Translations under genes and position numbers: made by a program
Notes under the pieces: model-generated
Told to the model about the DNA's origin: nothing
Seen by the model: only the letters and a program-made list of their open reading frames with translations
Database searches by the model: none
Shown: one piece after another, positions 1 through 7,890 of the stretch
Position numbering within the stretch: position 1 is the first letter of the stretch
How the letters are laid out: each line of letters begins with the position of its first letter
DNA from: an uncultured Verrucomicrobiota bacterium
GTDB lineage: Bacteria > Verrucomicrobiota > Verrucomicrobiia > Verrucomicrobiales > Verrucomicrobiaceae
DNA: 57,910 nt
Direction of reading: 5' to 3'
Assembly: GCA_903838675.1 (NCBI GenBank)
Contig: CAILZI010000202.1
Location: forward strand, 1 to 57,910

Positions 1-585
1 GGGTCGGCTGGAGACAAATTGGGGGTAGCTTTCCATCAGCGTGTCCACGATGCGCAGCTTGTTCGCGCGCAGGGACGAGCCGGTTTCGGTGATGTCCACG
101 ATGGCATCCACCATTTCGGGCACCTTCACTTCCGTGGCACCCCAGCTAAATTCGACTTCGGCCTCGACGCCATGAGCGGCGAGGTATTTCTTGGTCATCT
201 CGACCGCTTCGGTGGCGATGCGCTTGCCCTGCAGATCCTTGACGGACTTCACGGACGAGTCTTCAGGCACCACGAGCACCCAGCGGGTGGGCCAGGAGGT
301 GGCCTTGCTGTAGCGAAGGTCGGTGATGACCTCGACATCGGCACCGTTTTCCACGATCCAGTCGCGACCGGTTATGCCGCAGTCCAGGAAGCCATGGTCG
401 ACATAGCGGCCGATCTCCTGGGCGCGGAGCAGACGGAGCTCCAGCTCGGGGTCATCCACCGAGGGGCGGTAGGAACGGGACGAGATGACGATGTTGAACC
501 CCGCGCGCTTGAATAATTCAAGCGTTGGCTCCTGCAGGCTGCCTTTGGGCAGACCCAGGCGGAGGATATTCTTCGGTTCGGACAT
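1..585 (-). CDS. hisG: ATP phosphoribosyltransferase, C-terminus cut off by window edge
   Basis: Catalyses the first step of histidine synthesis, joining ATP and PRPP to give phosphoribosyl-ATP in the cytoplasm. Reading the minus strand from the ATG at 583-585 gives 195 open codons running off the left edge. Visible family features are the N-terminal LRLGLPKGSL, the DCGITGRDW segment of the substrate-binding fold and the PRPP-loop region around DITETGSSLRANKLR. The N-terminus is complete and the C-terminus is missing, so I cannot tell whether this is the long form with a regulatory ACT-like domain or the short HisZ-dependent form. No other his gene is visible. The family assignment is secure from the sequence of the visible part. 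Confidence 0.93.
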   Translation of the reverse strand, partial: MSEPKNILRLGLPKGSLQEPTLELFKRAGFNIVISSRSYRPSVDDPELELRLLRAQEIGRYVDHGFLDCGITGRDWIVENGADVEVITDLRYSKATSWPTRWVLVVPEDSSVKSVKDLQGKRIATEAVEMTKKYLAAHGVEAEVEFSWGATEVKVPEMVDAIVDITETGSSLRANKLRIVDTLMESYPQFVSSRP

Positions 586-751
586 GGTTGGGGGAAGGGG
601 GCGCGCATCCTAGTGGCATTTTTTCGGCTGGCGAGGGGAAATTTCACGGCAGGGCCCTTCGCCAGTGTAAAGCGGCTCTTTTAAGGCGCTGGGAGACCGC
701 TCCGGGGCAGGGCGGATGCACGATCAGCGAGCAGGTGCGACGTTCAAAAGA

Positions 752-3262
752 TCAGCGGGAGGCCTTCAGGCTGGCGACAAGAATGAAGCCGGTCGTGGGT
801 GGTGACTTCAACCCTTCGGCAATTTCGTCCTCGAAGGATTCCCAAACGTCGGCATTCCCAGCCGTCGAGCGTGAACGCGAACCACCGGATGACGAAAGAT
901 TCCGGTTTCCAATTTGGCCATTGTGCATGGTGTTCCACCCTTCGTTTTCCTTTTGGGGATAGTCCCCTGGCTCAACACGCAGATGGATTTCGACACCGGT
1001 GAGGTCGTTTTCGCGCAATGCTTCGACGCGCAGACCGCTCATGCCGCTGGTTGGTTCGTTCGCAAAACTTAGCAGGAGACTGGAAATGGTCCGGGGTCCA
1101 AACGTGCTGTCGCGAAGTTCCAAAGCGCGCTTGATCAGAGAGGTACCCTCGAAGCCTTTGTCCGGCTCGATTTGCACCGAGACGATTTTTAGAGCGTCTT
1201 TTTCAGGCAAGGGCGCTCCGGGAGGAGGAGGCAGAGGCAGCAGGGGCTTCCGGAACTGCTGCCCCAACACATTTGCGGCGGCGATCCGCTCCGCATCGCG
1301 TTGCCGACGGCCTGCCACCGGAGTGAAGGCGAACTTTTTGGCATCGATCTCATGCAACGCCCATAACGCGAAGTCGCAGATACGGGGGCTGCTGAAACAG
1401 AATTCTCCCAAGCCTCCGGTCATTCCGTCTAGAGTCTCGCGGTCTTCGAGCGCATGCACAAGCAGCCCGATGCCCGTGTCTTTGGCCTCCTGAGTGAGAG
1501 GGCGCGCTTTGACCGAGGAAAAAGGATGCAATTCGATACCCTCCTTCATCCATTCGCCCATTTTTTGCGCGATGTTCAGCCGCTCTCCCGCCCGAAGGCG
1601 GTCCCACTTGCCGACGATCTGGCGCATAGCCTGCACATCACCACTGGCGATGTGCATTTCCACCAGCGTTTCAAAACCGTCATCGTGGTTATGATGCTCA
1701 GCAGTCTGCAAAGTGTTCCACTCATGCACCATTGCAGGCAGCGCCTCCGGGTGTTTCTGGTTCATCAACTGCCCTGCTGCCTCAAGACGCACCTCCAGTC
1801 GTGCGTTCTTCTTCATGATCTTGAGCAACATTTGAGTGGCCGCGGGTCTTTTCAAGGAGCCGAGCTCCTTGATGAACTGCCGCAGCAGCCAGGCGTCTGA
1901 TGCCGCCTCTGCTCCGCGTAGAACCGCATCCTCCACGGCTTCCGGGTCTTCTGCTTTCAGCTGCTGGACGAGAGCATTGGGTGATGTCTTTCCTGCTGTA
2001 ATCGACTCCACTAGCATCTGTTTCTTGCCTTTCTTTTGGTATTCCTCCAACCACTTGCGAGCCGCCTTCTGCACATCCAGCATCTTCTCCTCATTGGACA
2101 TGTAGCCCGAGGTCGAGGCGGGAGAATAGAAATTCTGGCCTGTCAGGTGATTGAGAATCTGCTGGGCGCAATCGCCGATCGTCAGGACGGTGTGAGAAAA
2201 ATGGAAGTCGCGATGAAAGCCCACGGAGCGCGAAAAACGCTCATCCGTAAGCGCTTCAATGAGTGCATGAGCAGCGGGGTAGCCGATGTCCAGAAGCTGC
2301 TCTGCGGGTGATTTACTTCCTCTCTTTTTTTTGGTGCTAAACACGTCACACCATCCTGGCTGGCCCCATTGATGGCCGTTCTGATCACGCAGCATCCAGA
2401 CCAGTTCGGCAATGCGCTTTTCCAATGGCAACTGGTCGATCTGTTCCTGCGTGAGCACGGGATGGTTTTGATCCTCTTTGACCATGCGCTCCAGCATGGC
2501 GGCATACTGTCCAACTTCTGCAGCCTCGAAACTACGGGGGAAAAGCCGCGCGATCCGGCGAAAGGCCTCCAGTAACGCGGTGCGCGGCTCCAGTTTTCCC
2601 GAACCCGCCCAGTCGTCCCAGCCCAGCCGGCCGCCGCCGCAACGCAGCACCGCATCCCACATGGCAGTATGGCCAAGCATTATCTCGAGGCTTTCCTGCA
2701 TCGTTACTTCTCGATTTTTGATCCTATAATCTCGGAATGGCAGTCTCCGGGCCTCTTCGTAAAGCTGAGCTGCCAGATCAAGCTGGCCTCTTTGCCAGCA
2801 GACATAGGAGAGGATGAAAACTTCCGCTCTTTGACCCAGGGTGGCCCTGAAGCGAGGAAAGGCGTCCTTGGGGGGATGGCGAAGCGCCTCAAGATGCTGA
2901 TCGATCATTTTCGAAAACGGGCGCTCTTCAAACTTCACACTCTCATGGGCCGGAGTCTCTTGCATTGACTTGCTCAGCGTTTCGGGGATGAGGTCCAGTC
3001 TCGAAACGGTGAACTCTGAAGCGGTTTCCTTCGTGACGAAACCCATGACGGTGCTGGCCTTTGGTGTGTCCTGCCCGCCGCCGGAAGACCAGCTGCCGGT
3101 CCATATTTCCGCCCACTTGGCGTCTTTGACATCGGGGTAGCCGAGGGTGGAGAACCACTTGAAACATTGCAGTGCCTCATCGGGGAGCTGAGCGGGCGCG
3201 ATGGCTGGCAGGCAAGCTCCCAAGATGAGGATGAGATGGTGAATCTTCATGGCCGGGATCAT
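752..3262 (-). CDS. Large secreted hypothetical protein with helical-repeat character
   Basis: An 836-residue protein that I do not recognise as a named family. Residues 5-24 form a signal peptide (KIHHLILILGACLPAIAPAQ), so it is probably periplasmic or outer-membrane associated. The middle, roughly residues 330-650, is rich in amphipathic helices with alternating Leu/Ala and motifs such as ALIEAL and AVEDAVLRGAEAA, resembling HEAT/ARM-type scaffolds. The C-terminal part contains a Pro-rich stretch (LLPLPPPPGAPLPEK) and a Ser/Arg-rich segment. A second ATG at 3248-3250 sits directly at the signal peptide and may be the true start. No cysteine or histidine clusters suggesting catalysis were seen. 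It lies between hisG and a sulfatase on the same strand, about 60 bases from the latter. Inference: a structural or binding protein. Confidence 0.7.
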   Translation of the reverse strand: MIPAMKIHHLILILGACLPAIAPAQLPDEALQCFKWFSTLGYPDVKDAKWAEIWTGSWSSGGGQDTPKASTVMGFVTKETASEFTVSRLDLIPETLSKSMQETPAHESVKFEERPFSKMIDQHLEALRHPPKDAFPRFRATLGQRAEVFILSYVCWQRGQLDLAAQLYEEARRLPFRDYRIKNREVTMQESLEIMLGHTAMWDAVLRCGGGRLGWDDWAGSGKLEPRTALLEAFRRIARLFPRSFEAAEVGQYAAMLERMVKEDQNHPVLTQEQIDQLPLEKRIAELVWMLRDQNGHQWGQPGWCDVFSTKKKRGSKSPAEQLLDIGYPAAHALIEALTDERFSRSVGFHRDFHFSHTVLTIGDCAQQILNHLTGQNFYSPASTSGYMSNEEKMLDVQKAARKWLEEYQKKGKKQMLVESITAGKTSPNALVQQLKAEDPEAVEDAVLRGAEAASDAWLLRQFIKELGSLKRPAATQMLLKIMKKNARLEVRLEAAGQLMNQKHPEALPAMVHEWNTLQTAEHHNHDDGFETLVEMHIASGDVQAMRQIVGKWDRLRAGERLNIAQKMGEWMKEGIELHPFSSVKARPLTQEAKDTGIGLLVHALEDRETLDGMTGGLGEFCFSSPRICDFALWALHEIDAKKFAFTPVAGRRQRDAERIAAANVLGQQFRKPLLPLPPPPGAPLPEKDALKIVSVQIEPDKGFEGTSLIKRALELRDSTFGPRTISSLLLSFANEPTSGMSGLRVEALRENDLTGVEIHLRVEPGDYPQKENEGWNTMHNGQIGNRNLSSSGGSRSRSTAGNADVWESFEDEIAEGLKSPPTTGFILVASLKASR

Positions 3263-3321
3263 AATGGGCTGGGGCTATCAACAGCACGCAAAAAACCACC
3301 GGATCTTGGGTTCGGCCGCCA

Positions 3322-4650
3322 TTAGGGCAGTCCTTTCCGCCAGTCCAAAGCGGCCTTTTTCAGGCGCTCGGCGGTGTCTTTTTCTATCTCGGCGAGGTTG
3401 GTGGTTTCATTGGTGTCGCGGTCGAGGCGATAGAGCTCGGTCCGGGTGCCGTCTGCGTTGACGAGAAGCTTCCAGTCGCCGTCGCGGATGGCGACGTTGG
3501 AAGACTTGGAATCCGGTTCTTTGGGGTAAGGAAAGCCGTTTTTGACTTTGCCTGCCTGGCCGGGTTTGCGGCCGTATTCCCAGAGAAGGGGCTTGTGGCG
3601 CAGTCTTTTTTCGCCGCGCAGGGCGGCGCTCATGTCTTCGCCATCTTGATCGGCTGCGGGAGCTTTGACCTGTGCCAGGGCGCAGAGGGTGGGCATGAAA
3701 TCGATGCTGCAGAAGACAGTGGAGTCATTCACTGCACCTGCAGGTACTTTGCCGGGCCAGCGGACGATGAGCGGTGTGCGGATGCCGCCCTCATAAAGAC
3801 TCCATTTCATGCCGCGCAGTCCATGAGTGCGGGAGTGTTCCAGCGTGGGCTCGGGGCCGTTGTCGCCGCAGAGGAGGATGAGGGTGTTGGGTGGCAGTGC
3901 GTCGATGAGACGACCGATCTGGCGATCTGTTTCGACGAGCACATCACGGTATTTTGCCGGGAGGGCGCGGTCATCCTTGTCTTCGCTGGGGCGGTAGGGC
4001 GTGTGAAGGTCATCGAGCCAGAGGTTCACGAAGCGTGGCTGGGTTGAGTGCTGCTGCATGAACTTCAGCGTTTCATCCACCATCCAGCGCGTGCGTTCGT
4101 GGCGGGACACCTGCTGGGGTTCACGCTTGGTTTCCCAAGGCACGGTTTTCAAACCGAGTTCAGCCGCAGGTTCCGGGCTTTCATAGGTGCCCAGACCGAG
4201 ATCATAGCCATAGGCGGAGAACTTGGGCGCGTCCGTCACATCACGACCGCCCCCGAGATGCCATTTGCCGATGTGCGCGGTTGCGTAGCCTGCTTCATGG
4301 AAGGCGCGAGGCAGAGAGGGCGCCTGCGGATCGAGGAAATCTGCCTGCTCGCATTCGCGATTGCCCGCCTTGGTTAGCAGATAGCTGGTGATCCGCCACC
4401 GCGCTGGAAACTGCCCAGTGATCAGGGCACAGCGGGATGCGGAGCAGATAGGGGAGGCCACGTGGAACTGCCGGAACTGCATTCCTTCCTTGGCCAGGCG
4501 GTCCATGTTGGGTGTCGGCACCTGCCCGCCAAAGCAGTAGACATCGCCCCAGCCCATGTCATCGACCACAATGCAGAGGACGTTGGGTCGTTCGGCGGCG
4601 GCAGGGCCAAGTAGTGCCGCCAGGAGTGCCAGGAGAATAAAGAATCGCAT
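3322..4650 (-). CDS. Secreted arylsulfatase-type sulfatase
   Basis: A 442-residue formylglycine-dependent sulfatase that would hydrolyse sulfate esters, probably on polysaccharides, outside the cytoplasm. The start at 4648-4650 is chosen because it opens a clean signal peptide (MRFFILLALLAALLGPAAAE); an upstream extension to 4782 has no such logic. The metal-binding IVVDDMGWGD lies at about residues 27-36, and the CSASRCALITG sulfatase signature begins at Cys69, the residue converted to formylglycine. GDNGPEPT provides later metal ligands. Length and motif order are normal for the family. No maturase (formylglycine-generating enzyme) gene is in the window. The substrate cannot be told from sequence. 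Signs of verrucomicrobial glycan degradation recur in the second sulfatase at 28.5-30.4 kb. Confidence 0.9.
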   Translation of the reverse strand: MRFFILLALLAALLGPAAAERPNVLCIVVDDMGWGDVYCFGGQVPTPNMDRLAKEGMQFRQFHVASPICSASRCALITGQFPARWRITSYLLTKAGNRECEQADFLDPQAPSLPRAFHEAGYATAHIGKWHLGGGRDVTDAPKFSAYGYDLGLGTYESPEPAAELGLKTVPWETKREPQQVSRHERTRWMVDETLKFMQQHSTQPRFVNLWLDDLHTPYRPSEDKDDRALPAKYRDVLVETDRQIGRLIDALPPNTLILLCGDNGPEPTLEHSRTHGLRGMKWSLYEGGIRTPLIVRWPGKVPAGAVNDSTVFCSIDFMPTLCALAQVKAPAADQDGEDMSAALRGEKRLRHKPLLWEYGRKPGQAGKVKNGFPYPKEPDSKSSNVAIRDGDWKLLVNADGTRTELYRLDRDTNETTNLAEIEKDTAERLKKAALDWRKGLP

Positions 4651-4832
4651 GCGAGCTAAACGGGGGCAGGGGGCGGCCTTATCTGGTACAATCCCCCTGC
4701 TCCTATCCAGATCCCCCCCCGCGAGGGCGTGAAATCCACATTGACGCCCCCGTTTTGGGGAATACTCTCCCGGCCTCCACAAGACGCATCATCAAATCAT
4801 GATTCGTCCATATAACCCATACGACCACCATC

Positions 4833-6053
4833 ATGTCCCGTAGCTACATCTTCTCGTCCGAGTCCGTCGGCGAAGGCCATCCTGACAAAGTTTGCGATAC
4901 CATTTCTGACGCCATCCTCGACGCCTGCCTTGCGATCGACCCGAAGAGCCGCGTCGCCTGCGAGACCTTTGCGAAGAGCAATGTCGTCGTCGTCGGTGGT
5001 GAAATCACCATTCCGAAGCTTCAGAACAAGAAGCTTGGCACCACCAAGCCCATTGATGAAGTCATCAACGTTGGCAAAGTCATCCGTGACGCTGTGCGCG
5101 GCATTGGTTACACCAATGACGACGACGTGTTCCACGCCGACAAACTTTTCATCAACAACTACCTCACCATCCAGAGCCCGGACATCGCGCAAGGTGTGGA
5201 CGCCGCAGAAGCGGATGGCAAGAAGACTGCTGAACAGGGCGCTGGCGACCAGGGCATCATGTTTGGTTTCGCCTGTGACGACACGCCGGAACTGATGCCT
5301 GCGCCGATCATGTATGCTCACCGCCTTGGCCGTGAGCTGACACGCATCCGCAAGGCTGGCAAGCTGGCCAAGTGGCTGCGTCCTGACGCGAAGAGCCAGG
5401 TTTCCGTCGAATACGTCGATGGCAAGCCTACCCGCATCGTGAACGTCGTCATCTCCACGCAGCACGCTGCGGACGTGAGCCATGCTGAGATCGAGAAGTT
5501 CTGCATCGAGCAGGTCATCAAGAAGGTGCTGCCGAAGGACATGCTCACCAAGGACACCGAGTATCTCATCAATCCGACCGGCAAGTTCGTCGTCGGTGGT
5601 CCTCAGGGCGACAGCGGCCTGACCGGACGCAAGATCATCGTGGACAGCTACGGCGGCATGGGCCGCCACGGCGGTGGTGCCTTCTCCGGCAAAGATCCGT
5701 CCAAAGTGGACCGCAGCGCCGCCTACATGGGCCGCTGGGTTGCCAAGAACGTCGTGGCCTCCGGCCTCGCCTCCAAGTGCGAAGTCCAGTTCGCCTACGC
5801 CATCGGTCATCCAGAGCCAGTGAGCGTGCATGTCGACACCTTCGGCACCGGCACCATCAGTGACGAGAAGATCCTCGAGGCCGTTTTGAAGGTCTTCTCC
5901 TTCAAGCCTGCCGACATCGTCAAGCAGCTCAACCTCCTGCGCCCGATCTATTCGAAGACCACCAACTACGGTCACTTCGGCAAGATCGACGACCAGGACC
6001 TCACCTGGGAGCTCACCAACAAGGCTGAAGCGCTCAAGAAGGCCGCGAAGTAA
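4833..6053 (+). CDS. metK: S-adenosylmethionine synthetase
   Basis: Makes S-adenosylmethionine from methionine and ATP in the cytoplasm, the methyl donor for the two Cfa-family enzymes and the small methyltransferase encoded further along. The 406-residue protein is of typical length. It begins with the family hallmark SESVGEGHPDK, which includes the ATP-binding His, followed by GAGDQGIMFGFA near residue 132 and the phosphate-binding GGGAFSGKDPSKVDRSAAY near residue 280. The C-terminal region around YGHFG is also conserved. The ATG at 4833 is the only sensible start. The gene is followed by an intrinsic terminator at 6081-6110, which suggests a monocistronic unit. I looked for a SAM riboswitch in the 180-base leader and could not recognise one. 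Confidence 0.97.
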   Translation: MSRSYIFSSESVGEGHPDKVCDTISDAILDACLAIDPKSRVACETFAKSNVVVVGGEITIPKLQNKKLGTTKPIDEVINVGKVIRDAVRGIGYTNDDDVFHADKLFINNYLTIQSPDIAQGVDAAEADGKKTAEQGAGDQGIMFGFACDDTPELMPAPIMYAHRLGRELTRIRKAGKLAKWLRPDAKSQVSVEYVDGKPTRIVNVVISTQHAADVSHAEIEKFCIEQVIKKVLPKDMLTKDTEYLINPTGKFVVGGPQGDSGLTGRKIIVDSYGGMGRHGGGAFSGKDPSKVDRSAAYMGRWVAKNVVASGLASKCEVQFAYAIGHPEPVSVHVDTFGTGTISDEKILEAVLKVFSFKPADIVKQLNLLRPIYSKTTNYGHFGKIDDQDLTWELTNKAEALKKAAK

Positions 6054-6080
6054 TTCGTCGCGAGCAGCGAACCATCTCAC

Positions 6081-6110
6081 AGCCGCGCAGGGAAACCTGC
6101 GCGGCTTTTT
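6081..6110 (+). terminator. Intrinsic terminator of metK
   Basis: An 11-base-pair perfect stem (6081-6091 with 6096-6106, AGCCGCGCAGG pairing with CCTGCGCGGCT) around a GAAA loop, followed by five T residues ending at 6110. It lies 28 bases after the metK stop. Read from the other strand there is no T-tract, so it acts for metK and not for the convergent kinase gene. Confidence 0.92.
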
Positions 6111-6204
6111 CATGCGGCTTGAATGGCGCGATAAAGTCAGGTCCTCGCATGAGCTGGCACAGTCCGGCATATCCCTACGAGCGCAGGTCGTCGAGGTGGA
6201 GTGC

Positions 6205-7890
6205 TTACTTTGCCGCTTCCAGCCGCTTCATCTTCACCTCATACACCACCCAGTTGGCGTTGACGGTTCCGAGGGCGAGGGTGCCGGATGGGGTTTTCCA
6301 ATTTTTATCCTGGCAGAGGTCGGCGACGGGTCCTATCCACTCGTAGAGCGGCTGGTCGTCGAGGGTGGTGCTAATGGTGGCGTTGCCGCCGTCAGGCCGG
6401 ACGGTCACTTCCAAGTCGTGCTGCTCGGAGTCTTTAACCTGTTTGCCCTCCACGACTCCGGGCAGGTCTTTGCCCGTCTTGCTATTCACTTTGTTCAGCC
6501 CGGTGTATTTTCCACCAAACCCATCCAGATCAAAGCCTACCATGCGGTCAGCGACCGGAAGCTGGATAGTGAAACCCTGCTGGGCAGTGAGTTGCCGCAA
6601 CTTCACGCGCACTCGATAGCTCGTCCCGTTCAAGTTGCCGGGCAGTGGCAGGGTCGCATAGCTCTTTTCCGGGCTGAAGAGAGCGCCGTTTTCCAGACGC
6701 CAGCCGTTGCCGGTCTGCAGGATGGCGGCGCGGCTGAGTGGGGCGAGGAGGTCTTCCCAGCCGTCGGCGGGTTTCTCTGCGGCGGACTGGTCGTTGAGCG
6801 ACCGCGGCTCCCAGATGCGGGTGGGGCCATTGCCCGCGCAGCCGAGGCGCTGGCCGCTGGGGCTGAAGGCAAGTTCGGTCGGTGGGGCCACCATGCCGCT
6901 CAATTCCTCCAGCCGCTGGCCGGTCTCGAGGTTCCAGATCTTCACGCTCAGGTCGGCGGAGGCGGTGGCCATGATGGGCTTTGTGGGATGCCACGCCAGC
7001 GCAGTGATGGGGCCATCGTGCGCGCGGAATTCCTGCTGCACGGCCAGCGTCGCGGCATCGCGGATGCGCACGCTTTTGTCCGCCCCGGCTTCGGCGAAGC
7101 TGATGCCATCCCGCGCGACGGCGAGTACCTCCATCACGGTGCGGTTGGTCGCCGTCCGCACGACCTTTCCGGTGGCGGCATCCCAAAGGACGATCCATTC
7201 CTCGGAGCCGGGATTGCCGCGATCCGCCTTGGCCGTGACCAAGCCCACGAGCTGCTTGCCGCCACAGAGCCAGCCGAGATCCCTGAAGATTCTCATGTCG
7301 TTGGTCTTCAGCTTGATCGGTTCCCGTCCTGTAGCAGGATCATACAAAGCCACGATATTATGGTAGGTTCCGGTAATGGCTGCCAGATGGTCGCCCGTGG
7401 GGCTGAGGCGCAGCAGTGAGAGTCCGCCGGTTGGTTTGAAGACCGCCGTCTGCTCGGTATGCGCGCCAGGGTTGCGCAGCAGAAAGAGGTCTTGGGATTC
7501 ATTACCAATGTAACCGATGGCGGCGAAGCGCCCATCTGCGCTCACGCTGGGCCGGCTATACCTGCTGCTGGGCGAATTCCAGAGCAGTTCCGGGGTGCCG
7601 GCCCGCAGCTTTTGCAGCGCAGCCTTCTGGTCCGGAGCCGCAGCAAAGACCACATCATCCGACCCCCAGAAGGCGATGCTGGATGCGCCGCCGTTCAATA
7701 TCCACTTCTCAGGCGTGCCGGTGAGGTCCCAAACGCGGGAGATGGGGCCCGCCACGAGCAGCTCGCCGGAGAGCGGATGCATGCCCGCGTCTCTGAAGCT
7801 GCCACTGGCGCCCAGCAGGGACTGCAAAGGAGCGCCCGTGTTAGCATCCCAGAGCTGGAGGGCCTGCCGTCCATCGGGCAGCAAGGTCAC
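6205..7890 (-). CDS. WD40 repeat and C-terminal beta-sandwich region; 3' part of a split kinase gene
   Basis: A 561-residue reading frame that starts with a GTG overlapping the TGA of the upstream kinase gene (GTGA at 7887-7890). It continues the WD40 propeller of the kinase: the kinase ends in the middle of a blade (FTPDSARFAT) and this frame resumes with LPDGRQALQLWDANTG. Further blades are recognisable at SVRIRDAATL and SVKIWNLETG. After about residue 370 comes a non-WD40 domain of roughly 190 residues (GWRLENGALFSP ... FDLDGFGG ... LALGTVNANWVVYEVKMKRLE) resembling the concanavalin-like/DUF1080-type sandwich found at the end of such kinases in Planctomycetes and Verrucomicrobia. Most likely one gene of about 1365 codons broken by a frameshift. 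Translational coupling of two real proteins is the alternative. Confidence 0.75.
   Translation of the reverse strand: MTLLPDGRQALQLWDANTGAPLQSLLGASGSFRDAGMHPLSGELLVAGPISRVWDLTGTPEKWILNGGASSIAFWGSDDVVFAAAPDQKAALQKLRAGTPELLWNSPSSRYSRPSVSADGRFAAIGYIGNESQDLFLLRNPGAHTEQTAVFKPTGGLSLLRLSPTGDHLAAITGTYHNIVALYDPATGREPIKLKTNDMRIFRDLGWLCGGKQLVGLVTAKADRGNPGSEEWIVLWDAATGKVVRTATNRTVMEVLAVARDGISFAEAGADKSVRIRDAATLAVQQEFRAHDGPITALAWHPTKPIMATASADLSVKIWNLETGQRLEELSGMVAPPTELAFSPSGQRLGCAGNGPTRIWEPRSLNDQSAAEKPADGWEDLLAPLSRAAILQTGNGWRLENGALFSPEKSYATLPLPGNLNGTSYRVRVKLRQLTAQQGFTIQLPVADRMVGFDLDGFGGKYTGLNKVNSKTGKDLPGVVEGKQVKDSEQHDLEVTVRPDGGNATISTTLDDQPLYEWIGPVADLCQDKNWKTPSGTLALGTVNANWVVYEVKMKRLEAAK

Noticed and set aside
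4651..4832. Possible SAM riboswitch or promoter upstream of metK
   Set aside because: The leader has C-runs and a TTGACG at 4741, but I could not build a SAM-I, SAM-II or SAM-IV type core, and the -10 candidates are poor.
4797..6170. A 457-residue frame antisense to metK
   Set aside because: Shadow of metK caused by strong third-position GC bias; no recognisable domain or start signal.
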